Positions 27,863-36,155 of a stretch of 64,000 bases of DNA are shown one piece after another. The notes beneath the pieces are model-generated. The model did no database searches, was not told the origin of the DNA, and saw nothing but the letters and a program-made list of their open reading frames with translations. Position numbers and translations under genes: made by a program. Position 1 is the stretch's first letter. The number at the start of each line of letters is the position of its first letter. The DNA is from Burkholderiales bacterium (lineage in GTDB: Bacteria > Pseudomonadota > Gammaproteobacteria > Burkholderiales > Burkholderiaceae_C): the NCBI GenBank assembly GCA_016192425.1, contig JACPUE010000021.1:1-64000 (forward strand), read 5' to 3'.

Positions 27863-28864
27863 ATGCAAGCAGCCATCGGCGCCCCGCGCCCCTTCGATCC
27901 GGCCCAGGCCCTGCGCCTGGCGCGGGAAACCTTTGACATTGAAGCAACGGCCCTGCAGGCGCTGGGCGCTCGCCTGGACGAGCGCTTTGCCCAGGCCGTG
28001 CAGCGCATGCTGCAGGTGCCGGGACGGGTGGTGGTCATGGGGATGGGGAAAAGCGGCCATGTGGGGCGCAAGATTGCAGCCACCCTGGCATCCACCGGTA
28101 CGCCGGCGTTTTTTGTGCACCCGGCCGAAGCCAGCCATGGCGACCTGGGCATGGTCACGCCCGGTGACGTGGTGCTGGCCTTGTCCAACAGCGGCGAAGT
28201 CTCTGAACTTGCCGTCATCCTGCCCGTGATCAAGCGCCTGGGCGTGCCGCTCATCGCCATGACGGGCGGGCTGGACTCCACCCTGGCGCGCCATGCCGAC
28301 ATCGTGCTCGATTGCGCCGTGGCGCGCGAAGCCTGCCCGCACAACCTGGCGCCCACCACCAGTACCACGGCCCAGATGGCCCTGGGCGACGCACTGGCCG
28401 TGGCACTGCTGGACGCGCGGGGGTTCCGCCCAGAAGATTTTGCCCGCTCGCACCCTGGCGGGGCCTTGGGGCGCAAGCTGCTCACCCTGGTGGAAGATGT
28501 GATGCGCAGTGGCGCGCAGGTGCCCCGTGTGGCGCCCGACGCCGCGTTCAGCGACCTCATGCGCGAGATGAGTGCCAAAGGCCTGGGTGCTGCCGCCGTG
28601 GTTGACGGCCAGGGGCGGACGGTCGGCATCTTCACCGACGGCGACCTGCGCCGCCGCATCGAGGCCGGGGCCGACCTGCGCCAGGCCACGGCCGCACAGG
28701 TCATGCACGCCGGGCCGCGCACCATTGCAGCACAGGCGCTGGCGGTCGATGCCGCCGAGATGATGGAAGCGCACGGCATCACTAGCGTGTTGGTGGTCGA
28801 TGCGCAAGGATTGCTCACCGGCATCGTCCACATTGGCGACCTGATGCGTGCGAAGGTGATATGA
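27863..28864 (+). CDS. kdsD: Arabinose-5-phosphate isomerase
   Basis: The 333-residue enzyme makes D-arabinose 5-phosphate from ribulose 5-phosphate for Kdo synthesis. An N-terminal SIS domain carries VVVMGMGKSGHVGRKIAATL and VLALSNSGEVSEL. Two CBS domains follow (EDVMRSG to about residue 330). The start at MQAAIGAPRPFDPAQALRLARETF fits the family better than an ATG 54 bases upstream. It overlaps kdsC by ATGA, and kdsD-kdsC-lptC form a tightly packed LPS operon. Confidence 0.95.
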   Translation: MQAAIGAPRPFDPAQALRLARETFDIEATALQALGARLDERFAQAVQRMLQVPGRVVVMGMGKSGHVGRKIAATLASTGTPAFFVHPAEASHGDLGMVTPGDVVLALSNSGEVSELAVILPVIKRLGVPLIAMTGGLDSTLARHADIVLDCAVAREACPHNLAPTTSTTAQMALGDALAVALLDARGFRPEDFARSHPGGALGRKLLTLVEDVMRSGAQVPRVAPDAAFSDLMREMSAKGLGAAAVVDGQGRTVGIFTDGDLRRRIEAGADLRQATAAQVMHAGPRTIAAQALAVDAAEMMEAHGITSVLVVDAQGLLTGIVHIGDLMRAKVI

Positions 28865-29412
28865 ACCACCCCGTTCTCCAGTTTCCACCCGAACTGCTGC
28901 TGGCCGCGCAGGACGTGCGCGTGGCCTTTTTTGATGTCGATGGTGTGCTCACCGATGGCGGGCTCTACTTCAGCGAAGCGGGTGAGACGCTCAAGCGCTT
29001 TCACACCCTGGACGGCCATGGCATCAAGCTGCTGCAGCAGGCCGACATCGTTCCCGCTGTGGTGACCGGGCGCGACTCCGCCGCACTGCGCCTGCGTTTG
29101 CGCGCGTTGGGCGTTCAACACGCCATCTACGGCACCGAAGACAAGCGCCCTGCCGCCGAGCAGATCCTCGCCACGCTGGGCCTGGACTGGGCGCAGGCCG
29201 CTGCCATGGGCGACGACTGGCCTGACCTGCCCGTGATGCGGCGCTGCGCCTTTGCCTGCGCACCGGCCAATGCCCACGCCGAGGTGCGCGCCATGGCCCA
29301 CCATGTGACCCAGGCGCGCGGCGGCGACGGGGCTGTGCGCGAGTTTTGCGACCTGCTGCTGGTTGCCAGCGGCTGTTATGCCCGGTTGCTGGAGCACTAC
29401 GCCGCACCATGA
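28861..29412 (+). CDS. kdsC: 3-deoxy-D-manno-octulosonate 8-phosphate phosphatase
   Basis: The 183-residue HAD-superfamily phosphatase of the C0 type removes the phosphate from Kdo-8-P. FFDVDGVLTDGGLYF (about residues 23-37) holds the nucleophile Asp, followed by VVTGRDSAALRLR and MGDDWPDLPVM with the metal-binding Asp pair. It lacks a cap domain, as is usual. ATGA overlaps join it to both kdsD and lptC. Confidence 0.95.
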   Translation: MNHPVLQFPPELLLAAQDVRVAFFDVDGVLTDGGLYFSEAGETLKRFHTLDGHGIKLLQQADIVPAVVTGRDSAALRLRLRALGVQHAIYGTEDKRPAAEQILATLGLDWAQAAAMGDDWPDLPVMRRCAFACAPANAHAEVRAMAHHVTQARGGDGAVREFCDLLLVASGCYARLLEHYAAP

Positions 29413-30020
29413 TCGCCTCCCTGCGCCAGGCCTGGGACAGGCTCTCGCTCTATTTGCCGGTGGCGCTCATGGGCCTGCTGGCGCTGGGCACCTGGTGGCT
29501 GGTGCGCAATGCGCCCCAGCCGCAGGATCCACGGCCGGCCGCCGCGCTGCGCCATGAGCCCGATTACCAGATGAACGGCGTATCCGTGCGCAATTTCGGC
29601 CCCGACGGGCGCTTGCATGCTGAATTGCTGGGCGTGGTGGCGCGGCACTACCCTGACACCGACACGCTTGAAATCGACCAGGTGCACATCCGCTCGCAGG
29701 GCAAGGGAGATCGCATGATTGTGGCCACGGCCGACCGGGCGCTCAGCAATGCCGACGGCTCGGAAGTCCAGCTCCTGGGCAACGCCGTGGTGGTGCGCGA
29801 GGCCACGGTGGTTAACGGCAAAGCCCAGCCGCGCCTGGAGTTCCGTGGCGACTTCCTGCACGCCTGGCCGCAGGAGGAGCGCGTGCGCTCGCACCTGCCC
29901 GTCACGCTGCTGCGCGGCAGCAAGGACCGCTTCACTGCCGACAGCCTGGAGTACGACAACCTGGACCAGGTGCTCCAGTTGCGCGGCCGGGTGCATGGTG
30001 TGCTGGGGCCTGCGCGCTGA
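29409..30020 (+). CDS. lptC: LPS export ABC transporter periplasmic protein LptC
   Basis: The 203-residue bitopic protein has one N-terminal membrane helix (LPVALMGLLALGTWWLV) and a periplasmic beta-jellyroll (EPDYQMNGVSVRNFGPDGRL to the end). LptC hands LPS from LptBFG to LptA. It overlaps kdsC by ATGA. In many proteobacteria lptA and lptB follow; here a short-chain dehydrogenase follows instead and lptA/lptB are not in the window. Confidence 0.92.
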   Translation: MIASLRQAWDRLSLYLPVALMGLLALGTWWLVRNAPQPQDPRPAAALRHEPDYQMNGVSVRNFGPDGRLHAELLGVVARHYPDTDTLEIDQVHIRSQGKGDRMIVATADRALSNADGSEVQLLGNAVVVREATVVNGKAQPRLEFRGDFLHAWPQEERVRSHLPVTLLRGSKDRFTADSLEYDNLDQVLQLRGRVHGVLGPAR

Positions 30021-30029
30021 AGCCTGGAC

Positions 30030-30806
30030 ATGACCGCACCCCTGGTTTTCATCACCGGCGCCTCCAGCGGCATTGGGCAGGCACTGGCGGCGCGCTACCA
30101 CCGTGCCGGTTGGCGGCTGGCCCTGGTGGCGCGCCGCACGCAAGAGATAAAATCATGGGCTGAGGCAAGCGGAGTAAGCGCTGATAGCTACGAAATTTAT
30201 AGCGCAGATGTGGCGCAGCCAGACAGCATTGCCGCCGCCGGGCAAGCCTGCCTGCAGCGCCAGGGCGTGCCCGATGTGGTGATTGCCAACGCAGGCATCA
30301 GTGTGGGCGTGGACACCGCGCTGCGCGAAGACATCGCCACCATGGCCCAGGTGCTGGCGACCAACACCGTGGGCACGGCGGCCACTTTCCAGCCCTTCAT
30401 CACGCCCATGGTGCAGCGTGGCAGCGGGCGGCTGGTGGGCATTGCCAGCGTAGCCGGCATCCGGGGGCTGCCAGGGCATGGGGCCTACTGCGCGAGCAAG
30501 GCCGCCGTCATCAGCTACTGCGAAAGCCTGCGTGGCGAGTTGCGCGGCAGCGGCGTGGGGGTCAGCACCCTTTGCCCTGGCTATATCGACACGCCTTTGA
30601 CGCGCCAGAACCGCTATTCCATGCCTTTTCTGATGCGGCCCGAAGACTTTGCCGACCGCGCCTTTGCAGCCGAACGCGCCGGGGTGAGCTACCGCGTCAT
30701 CCCCTGGCAGATGGGGGTGGTGGCCAAGCTGCTGCGCCTGCTGCCCAATGCGGTGTTCGACCGCTTGCTGGCCGGGCGTCCGCGCAAGCATCGCCAAAGC
30801 AAATAA
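30030..30806 (+). CDS. SDR-family NAD(P)-dependent oxidoreductase
   Basis: A 258-residue classical short-chain dehydrogenase. It has the cofactor motif TGASSGIGQALAARY (about residues 9-23), ARR pointing to NADP preference, IANAGIS, the catalytic Ser in GIASVAGIRG and the YCASK catalytic pair (Tyr and Lys). The C-terminal segment with VIPWQMGVVAKLLRLLPN resembles SDRs of the YbbO/DltE kind. The substrate is unknown. It follows lptC by nine bases and ends at a bidirectional terminator. Residues about 42-59 are encoded by an AT-rich patch matching the dispersed element (see 30156). Confidence 0.9.
   Translation: MTAPLVFITGASSGIGQALAARYHRAGWRLALVARRTQEIKSWAEASGVSADSYEIYSADVAQPDSIAAAGQACLQRQGVPDVVIANAGISVGVDTALREDIATMAQVLATNTVGTAATFQPFITPMVQRGSGRLVGIASVAGIRGLPGHGAYCASKAAVISYCESLRGELRGSGVGVSTLCPGYIDTPLTRQNRYSMPFLMRPEDFADRAFAAERAGVSYRVIPWQMGVVAKLLRLLPNAVFDRLLAGRPRKHRQSK
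30156..30205 (+). repeat. AT-rich dispersed element inside the SDR gene
   Basis: In-frame sequence ggctgaggcaagcggagtaagcg then ctgatagctacgaaatttatagc encodes the segment AEASGVSADSYEIYS. Its second half fits the element core agctatnaaatttatagc found in gaps elsewhere in the window. The reading frame is preserved. Confidence 0.5.
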
Positions 30807-30812
30807 CGCCCA

Positions 30813-30844
30813 CAAAAAAAGCTCCCGAGGGAGCTTCTTTTTTT
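30813..30844. terminator. Bidirectional intrinsic terminator
   Basis: The hairpin gctccc-gag-ggagc is preceded by seven A residues and followed by ttcttttttt, so it can end the lptC/SDR transcript on the + strand and the RRM gene transcript on the minus strand. Confidence 0.85.
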
Positions 30845-30867
30845 GAGGCCTGGGCAGCCGCCAGCGG

Positions 30868-31368
30868 TCAGTAACCGCCGCTGTTGCCGTAGCCGCCGCC
30901 ATTGCCGCGGCCGCCGCCACCACCACCGCCGCGCGGGCCCGAGCCGTAGGGGCTGCGGAAACCGCCGCCACCGCCCTCGCCGCGGCCACCGCCGCCGTAG
31001 CCGCCTTCACGGCCACCGCCAAAGCCGCCTTCGCTGCGGCCACCGCCGTAGCCGCCGCCACTGCGGCCGCCGTAGCCGCCACCACTACCACCGAAACCAC
31101 CGCTGCGTGGGGGGCGCGGCTCCATGGGGCGCGCTTCGTTCACCACGATGGCACGGCCACCGAGGGACTGGCCGTTCATGCCGTTGATGGCGGCCTGGGC
31201 TTCAGCGTCGCTGCCCATTTCGACAAAGCCAAAGCCTTTGGAGCGGCCCGTGTCGCGCTCCATCATCACCTTGGCGCTGCTGACGCTGCCAAAGGCGCTG
31301 AAAGCCTGTTCCAGATCGTTGTCGCGCACGCTGTAGGGCAGGTTGCCCACGTACAGTTTGTTGCCCAT
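30868..31368 (-). CDS. Glycine-rich RNA-binding protein (RRM), paralogue 1
   Basis: The 166-residue protein has one RRM domain (about residues 1-80) with RNP2 LYVGNLPY and RNP1 KGFGFVEM, followed by a long Gly/Arg/Tyr-rich tail (about 80 residues of GGYGG-type repeats). Such proteins in bacteria and cyanobacteria are often cold-inducible RNA chaperones. The start is set by AGGAGTCCCTC directly upstream. A paralogue with a shorter tail lies upstream (31626-31967), separated by its own terminator, so each gene has its own transcription unit. Confidence 0.92.
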   Translation of the reverse strand: MGNKLYVGNLPYSVRDNDLEQAFSAFGSVSSAKVMMERDTGRSKGFGFVEMGSDAEAQAAINGMNGQSLGGRAIVVNEARPMEPRPPRSGGFGGSGGGYGGRSGGGYGGGRSEGGFGGGREGGYGGGGRGEGGGGGFRSPYGSGPRGGGGGGGRGNGGGYGNSGGY

Positions 31369-31572
31369 TGAGGGACTCCTGAAAAAACACAAGAAAAAAG
31401 CGATGGAGTCCCGAAAACGCAACCAGCCTATCTCAACGATGCATGCTGCGTGAAACCGACGGATCACCGCAAACCGGAAAGCAGAATCTCCTGCAATCCT
31501 ATTATGTGCCTGGGTTTGCTTGGCAAAGCAAGGGTTTTTACCCCCTGTGGCGCATTTGCCGCGCCCGGCGCA

Positions 31573-31600
31573 CAAAAAAGGAGCCTGAAACAGGCTCCTT
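31573..31600 (-). terminator. Intrinsic terminator of RRM paralogue 2
   Basis: Inverted repeat ggagcctg-aaa-caggctcc; read on the minus strand it runs into ttttttgtg, 25 bases beyond the stop of the RRM gene at 31626. Confidence 0.8.
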
Positions 31601-31625
31601 GTGGGGCTCAGAACCGGAGGATGGC

Positions 31626-31967
31626 TCAGTAGCTGCTACGGCCACCAAAGCCGCCGCCGTTGCCACGGCCACCGCCGCCAAAGCCGCCACCGAAGCCGCC
31701 GCTGCGAGGAGCGCGGGGTTCCATGGGGCGGGCAATGTTGACGACCAGGTCACGGCCGCCGTGATTCTGGCCGTGCATGCCGGCGATGGCGGCTTGCGCT
31801 TCGGCTGCGCTGCCCATTTCGACAAAGCCAAAACCCTTGGAGCGGCCGGTGTCGCGCTCCATCATGACCTTGGCGCTGGCCACGGAACCGTACTGGCTGA
31901 AGGATTGTTCCAGATCGTTGTCGCGGAACGAGTAGGGCAGGTTGCCCACGTAAAGTTTGTTGCCCAT
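31626..31967 (-). CDS. Glycine-rich RNA-binding protein (RRM), paralogue 2
   Basis: The 113-residue protein is closely similar to the downstream paralogue through the RRM (MGNKLYVGNLPYSFRDNDLEQSF, KGFGFVEMG), but its Gly-rich tail is only about 30 residues (SGGFGGGFGGGGRGNGGGF). The start follows AGGAGTCCCTC, the same ribosome site as in paralogue 1, so the duplication included the 5' region. The tail difference suggests different RNA or partner binding. Upstream to 32205 lies the divergent promoter region with the Mn riboswitch; I see no gene in it. Confidence 0.92.
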   Translation of the reverse strand: MGNKLYVGNLPYSFRDNDLEQSFSQYGSVASAKVMMERDTGRSKGFGFVEMGSAAEAQAAIAGMHGQNHGGRDLVVNIARPMEPRAPRSGGFGGGFGGGGRGNGGGFGGRSSY

Positions 31968-32205
31968 GAGGGACTCCTTAAAATACAAAAACCGCGATGG
32001 AGTCCGACGCTATCAACAAACCTGTGACGACTTCAAAGACGCGAAACTGACCATTCACCGCTGACTTGGCAGTTTTTCGACATGCGAAAAACTGCACCAT
32101 TATCGGCGAATTTGGAGCCCGCCCCATTTTTTATTTTGCGGGCCGTGGTTTGCTGCTGTGCAGGGCTGCTACCTTCGGGCTGTGTGCTTGCCGATACAAT
32201 GCGCA

Positions 32206-32359
32206 GGTCTTTGGGGAGTAGCCGACCCTGGCAGCAAGTGCCAGGGAGCGCATGTCAACACACTTGGGGCCCCACGTCCCATGGCATGCGCAGTCTGCGG
32301 ACAAGCGAGACCATTGACCACACGCCGTCCACTGAGCCGGGGCCGGGGTGTGGTCAATG
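32206..32359 (+). promoter_or_regulatory. yybP-ykoY (Mn2+) riboswitch
   Basis: The + strand carries ggtctttggggagtagc at 32206-32222, gcatgtcaacacacttgg in the middle and ggacaagcgagacc ending at 32312. These are the conserved blocks of the Mn2+-sensing yybP-ykoY aptamer. ggtct (32206-32210) pairs with agacc (32308-32312) as helix P1. Just after it, cattgaccacac and gtgtggtcaatg (32312-32359) form a perfect 12-bp hairpin that shares its first base with P1, a likely expression platform. The ATG of the exporter gene follows at 32397, without a clear ribosome site. Confidence 0.88.
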
Positions 32360-32396
32360 CATCGTAGTGATGTCCGGCCGATAACGATTTGCCCCC

Positions 32397-32960
32397 ATGG
32401 AAGCCTTCCTCGTCTCTACCTCCATCGTCGCCCTTGCCGAAATGGGCGACAAGACCCAACTGCTCGCCCTCGTGCTGGCGGCGCGTTTTCGCAAACCCTG
32501 GCCCATCGTGCTGGGCATCCTTGTGGCCACGCTGTTCAACCATGCGCTCGCGGGCGCCGCCGGTGCCTGGGTGACCACGCTGATCGGTCCGCAGGTGCTG
32601 CGCTGGGTGCTGGGCGTGTCGTTCATCGCCATGGCGGTGTGGATGCTGATTCCCGACAAGCTCGAAGACGGCGATACCGGCGAGGGTCCGCGCTGGGGCG
32701 TGTTCGGTACCACGGTCGTGGCCTTCTTCCTGGCCGAGATGGGCGATAAAACGCAGATTGCCACCGTCATGCTGGCCGCGCAGTACAGTGGCTGGCTGTG
32801 GGTGGTGGTCGGCACCACGCTGGGCATGATGCTGGCCAACGCCCCCGTGGTGTGGCTGGGCGACCGCATCACGCGGCGCATTCCGCTGCGCACGGTGCAT
32901 GTGGTATCGGCTGCTATCTTCCTGGTGCTGGGCATCCTGGCATTGTGGGTCCCCGCCTGA
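32397..32960 (+). CDS. GDT1/TMEM165 (UPF0016) family cation exporter, probable Mn2+ exporter
   Basis: The 187-residue membrane protein has six helices in two repeats, each with the family motif E-x-G-D-K-T: ALAEMGDKTQLLALVLAARF (about residue 13) and FFLAEMGDKTQIATVMLAAQY (about residue 116). Eukaryotic relatives move Ca2+ and Mn2+; bacterial ones such as MneA export Mn2+. The Mn2+ riboswitch upstream supports manganese export here. A dispersed GC-rich repeat begins ten bases after its stop. Confidence 0.92.
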   Translation: MEAFLVSTSIVALAEMGDKTQLLALVLAARFRKPWPIVLGILVATLFNHALAGAAGAWVTTLIGPQVLRWVLGVSFIAMAVWMLIPDKLEDGDTGEGPRWGVFGTTVVAFFLAEMGDKTQIATVMLAAQYSGWLWVVVGTTLGMMLANAPVVWLGDRITRRIPLRTVHVVSAAIFLVLGILALWVPA

Positions 32961-32969
32961 GATGGAACT

Positions 32970-33085
32970 CCCTGAGTCGCCTTTGGCGCCTTCCCCCCTC
33001 TCTGCTTCGCTTCGCTCGCGGCAGGGGGGACGCTCCCAGCGCGGCGGGGCGGCCCTTGCGCGGGAGCCCTGGCCTGGACGGCGCC
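32970..33085 (+). repeat. GC-rich dispersed intergenic repeat, copy B
   Basis: Same organisation as the copy behind yidC: cttcccccctctctgcttcg with a partner gcagggggg, then gcggcggggcggcccttgcg and a GC-rich end. It follows the exporter gene and precedes the metX leader. Confidence 0.8.
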
Positions 33086-33147
33086 AGTCGCGACAGCAGC
33101 GACAGTACCGTCCGCTGAGGTCGGGCTGCATTTGCTATAGTTGCTTC

Positions 33148-33201
33148 TACGCGCCGATTTGCCACAGCTTGCGGGCGCTTAATAAATTCAGCTAAAGACC
33201 G
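33148..33201 (+). promoter_or_regulatory. SAM-II riboswitch (S-adenosylmethionine aptamer)
   Basis: The leader of metX contains cgcgccgattt, a 14-base loop continuation, then gcgggcgc and ttaataaattcagctaaag. gcgcc (33151-33155) pairs with ggcgc (33174-33178) as helix P1. The downstream single strand closely follows the conserved SAM-II tail (-ataaat--agctaaa-), and the gattt after P1 also fits. SAM-II aptamers typically precede metA or metX. A terminator follows at 33213, so SAM probably lowers metX expression. I compared only with the consensus from memory and did not model the pseudoknot. Confidence 0.8.
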
Positions 33202-33212
33202 TCCGACAGCCG

Positions 33213-33247
33213 ACCCGGTACCGTTTTTAGCGTTACCGGGTTTTTTT
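33213..33247 (+). terminator. Terminator of the metX leader
   Basis: acccggta and taccgggt form an 8-bp stem followed by seven T residues, and the metX ATG starts at the very next base (33248). The hairpin replaces the place of a ribosome site, so it may control both transcription and translation downstream of the SAM-II aptamer. Confidence 0.8.
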
Positions 33248-34375
33248 ATGTCGTTCATTGCCACGCCCCAGTCGATGCATTTTCCGGATGCGCTGCCGCT
33301 GCAAAGCGGCGCCTCCATCCGCGACTACCACCTCGCCTTCGAGACCTACGGCCAGCTCAACGCCGAGCGCTCCAACGCCGTGCTGGTGTGCCACGCGCTC
33401 AACGCCTCGCACCACGTGGCGGGGCGGTACGAGGGCCAGGACAAGAGCGAGGGTTGGTGGGACAACATGATCGGACCCGGCAAAAGCGTGGACACCAACC
33501 GATTCTTCGTCATCGGCGTGAACAACCTGGGCTCCTGCTTTGGCTCCACCGGCCCCATGCACATGCATCCGGATACCGGCCGGGTGTATGGCGCCGACTT
33601 CCCCGTGGTCACCGTGGAGGACTGGGTCAACGCCCAGGCGCGCCTGCTCGACCGCCTGGGCATCACGCAACTCGCCGCCGTGCTCGGCGGCAGCCTGGGC
33701 GGTATGCAGGCGCTCTCGTGGACGCTGCAGTACCCCGAGCGGGTCCGCCATGCCGTGGTGGTGGCCAGCGCGCCCAACCTCACCGCCGAGAACATCGCCT
33801 TCAACGAGGTGGCGCGCCGCGCCATCGTCACCGACCCCGACTTCCACGGCGGCCATTTCTATCAGCACGGCGTGATCCCCAAGCGCGGCTTGCGCATCGC
33901 GCGCATGATCGGCCACATCACGTATTTGAGTGACGACGTGATGAACGAGAAGTTCGGACGCCAGCTCCGGGAGGGCATTGACCTCAAGTACAGCACCCAG
34001 GACATCGAGTTCCAGATCGAGAGCTACCTGCGCTACCAGGGCGACAAGTTCAGCGAGTATTTCGACGCCAACACCTACCTGCTCATCACGCGCGCGCTCG
34101 ACTACTTCGATCCCGCGCGCGCCTTTGGCGGCAACCTCACCCAGGCCTTGGCGCGCGCTGCGGCCAAGTTCCTGCTCGTGAGCTTCACCACCGACTGGCG
34201 CTTCTCGCCCAAGCGCTCGCGCGAGATCGTCAAGGCCTTGCTCGACAACCGCTGCGACGTGAGCTACGCCGAGATCGACGCCCCCCACGGGCATGACGCC
34301 TTTTTGCTTGATGACGCCCGATACATGGGCGTCATAAGCTCATATTTCGATAGCATTGCAAAGGAGCTGGCATGA
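33248..34375 (+). CDS. metX: Homoserine O-acyltransferase
   Basis: The 375-residue alpha/beta hydrolase fold enzyme activates homoserine for methionine synthesis. It has the nucleophile elbow [12 protein letters not shown] (about residue 145), [12 protein letters not shown], and the catalytic Asp/His in [18 protein letters not shown] near the end. The N terminus [12 protein letters not shown] is typical of betaproteobacterial MetX. Whether acetyl- or succinyl-CoA is used cannot be told here. It overlaps metW by ATGA. The 3' end holds an AT-rich patch (ataagctcatatttcgatagc). Confidence 0.95.
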   Translation: MSFIATPQSMHFPDALPLQSGASIRDYHLAFETYGQLNAERSNAVLVCHALNASHHVAGRYEGQDKSEGWWDNMIGPGKSVDTNRFFVIGVNNLGSCFGSTGPMHMHPDTGRVYGADFPVVTVEDWVNAQARLLDRLGITQLAAVLGGSLGGMQALSWTLQYPERVRHAVVVASAPNLTAENIAFNEVARRAIVTDPDFHGGHFYQHGVIPKRGLRIARMIGHITYLSDDVMNEKFGRQLREGIDLKYSTQDIEFQIESYLRYQGDKFSEYFDANTYLLITRALDYFDPARAFGGNLTQALARAAAKFLLVSFTTDWRFSPKRSREIVKALLDNRCDVSYAEIDAPHGHDAFLLDDARYMGVISSYFDSIAKELA

Positions 34376-34962
34376 CCGAAAAAACCACCATGCAAGCCCT
34401 GGCACACCTGGTGCCCGAAGGCTCGCGCGTGCTCGACCTGGGCTGCGGCGACGGCAGCCTGCTGGACCACCTGCAGCGCGAGCGCGGCTGCAGCGGCTAT
34501 GGCATCGAGATTGCCGACGCCAACGTGCTGGCCTGTGTGCGCCGGGGCGTGAACGTCATCCAGCTCAACCTCGACGAGGGCCTGGCCATGTTCGGCGACG
34601 CCTCGTTCGACGTGGTGCTGCAGATCGACACCCTGCAGCACCTGCGCAACGCCGAGGTCATGCTGCGCGAGACCGCACGCGTGGGGCGCACCGGCATCGT
34701 CGCCTTCCCCAACTTCGCGCACTGGCCCAACCGCCTGTCGGTGCTGCGCGGGCGCATGCCGGTCACGCGCCGCCTGCCCTACCAGTGGTACGACACACCC
34801 AACATCCGTGTGGGCACCTACAAGGACTTCGAGGCGCTGGCGCACAAGAACGATCTGCGCATCCTCGATGCCTTCGGCCTGCAGGATGGGCGGGCCGTGC
34901 GCTTCCTGCCCAATGCGCGCGCGGGAACGGCGGTGTTCCATTTCGAGCGAGGGGGACGGTAG
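34372..34962 (+). CDS. metW: Methionine biosynthesis protein MetW
   Basis: The 196-residue protein has a SAM-dependent methyltransferase-like fold ([15 protein letters not shown] at about residues 20-34; [19 protein letters not shown]) and the family-specific [20 protein letters not shown] and [19 protein letters not shown]. MetW always pairs with metX and is needed for activity of some MetX enzymes. It starts inside the metX stop (ATGA) and converges with cheB, 21 bases apart. Confidence 0.95.
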   Translation: MTEKTTMQALAHLVPEGSRVLDLGCGDGSLLDHLQRERGCSGYGIEIADANVLACVRRGVNVIQLNLDEGLAMFGDASFDVVLQIDTLQHLRNAEVMLRETARVGRTGIVAFPNFAHWPNRLSVLRGRMPVTRRLPYQWYDTPNIRVGTYKDFEALAHKNDLRILDAFGLQDGRAVRFLPNARAGTAVFHFERGGR

Positions 34963-34983
34963 CGACGCCCTGTTTCAGGTCAA

Positions 34984-36045
34984 TCAACTCCCGGCAACCA
35001 TGGCGCCAGGTATTTGATCCAGTGAGAGAACGCGCTCAGCGGCATCCAGCTTGATGGCCTCCTTGGGCATGCCGAAAACGACGCAGCTCTCCTCATCCTG
35101 AGCGATGGTTCGAGCGCCGGCGTCGCGCATCTCGCGTAATCCGCGTGCGCCGTCGTCACCCATCCCGGTCATGATCACGCCCAGCGCATTCCGGCCTGCA
35201 CACCGTGCAACAGAGCGGAACAGAACATCTACCGAGGGCTTGTGGCGATTCACGGGGGGGCCGTCGCGTACATCCACCACGTATTGCGCCCCATTGCGGC
35301 GCAAACTCATATGCCGCCCCCCGGGGGCAATGAGCACGCGTCCTGGAATTACGCGTTGCCCATCGGCCGCCTCCAGCACTTCCATCGCACAGACATGGTT
35401 CAGCCGCTGCGCAAACAATGCCGTGAATTTTTCCGGCATGTGCTGCACCACGATGATGCCTGGCGTGGTTCTAGGCAAACGGGTCAATACCGCTTCAAGA
35501 GCCTGCGTACCGCCGGTTGAAGTACCGATGGCGATGATCCTGTCCGTGGTTTCTGCCATCGCGCTGCCGGATTCTGTCGGTGTCAACGGAGCCACGGAGG
35601 TGCGTGCGCGCGGAGCCGTACAAGCGCCCAAAGCCCGTAAATTTGCCCGGGCGGCACCCCGAATCGCCGCGATCAGATCGTCTGAAGAACCCTTGAGAAA
35701 ATCCTTCAATCCCAATGTCGGCTTTGTAATGACCGACACCGCGCCCGCCGCAAGCGCCTGCATGGCGGTTTCCGATCCATTGCCCGTGAGCGTGGAGCAC
35801 ACGACCACTGGCGTAGGTCGTTCAGCCATGATTTGCTTGAGGAAGGTGATGCCATCCATGCGCGGCATCTCTACATCCAGGGTGATCACGTCCGGCCAGG
35901 ACTTTTTCATTCGGTCGATGGCGAAAATCGGATCTGACGCCGTGCCGATGACCTCAATGCCCGGCGCTCGCGCAAGCACTTCGCTCATGACCTGACGAAC
36001 TACGGCGGAATCGTCAACGATAAGAACGCGGATCGGATTAGCCAT
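34984..36045 (-). CDS. cheB: Chemotaxis protein-glutamate methylesterase CheB
   Basis: The 353-residue response regulator demethylates and deamidates chemoreceptors. It has a receiver domain ([14 protein letters not shown]; phospho-acceptor in [13 protein letters not shown], about residue 57), a linker, and a catalytic domain with Ser in [13 protein letters not shown], His in VVQHMPEKF and Asp in [12 protein letters not shown]. It is the last gene of the che operon, 110 bases after cheD. That gap shows no gene. Confidence 0.96.
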   Translation of the reverse strand: MANPIRVLIVDDSAVVRQVMSEVLARAPGIEVIGTASDPIFAIDRMKKSWPDVITLDVEMPRMDGITFLKQIMAERPTPVVVCSTLTGNGSETAMQALAAGAVSVITKPTLGLKDFLKGSSDDLIAAIRGAARANLRALGACTAPRARTSVAPLTPTESGSAMAETTDRIIAIGTSTGGTQALEAVLTRLPRTTPGIIVVQHMPEKFTALFAQRLNHVCAMEVLEAADGQRVIPGRVLIAPGGRHMSLRRNGAQYVVDVRDGPPVNRHKPSVDVLFRSVARCAGRNALGVIMTGMGDDGARGLREMRDAGARTIAQDEESCVVFGMPKEAIKLDAAERVLSLDQIPGAMVAGS

Positions 36046-36155
36046 TTGCGTCCTGCCGCGCCTGGCGCACCAGCCGCCCCGGTTCCATACCGCGAACGAG
36101 GATGTGCGATAGCCCCCAGTTCGACAAAAAGGCCATCATCAGCTGGCAATGCTGT

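Noticed and set aside
34331-34352. Possible copy of the AT-rich element in the 3' end of metX
   Set aside because: The match needs an extra base and the encoded residues fit normal MetX ends, so it is not listed as a repeat.
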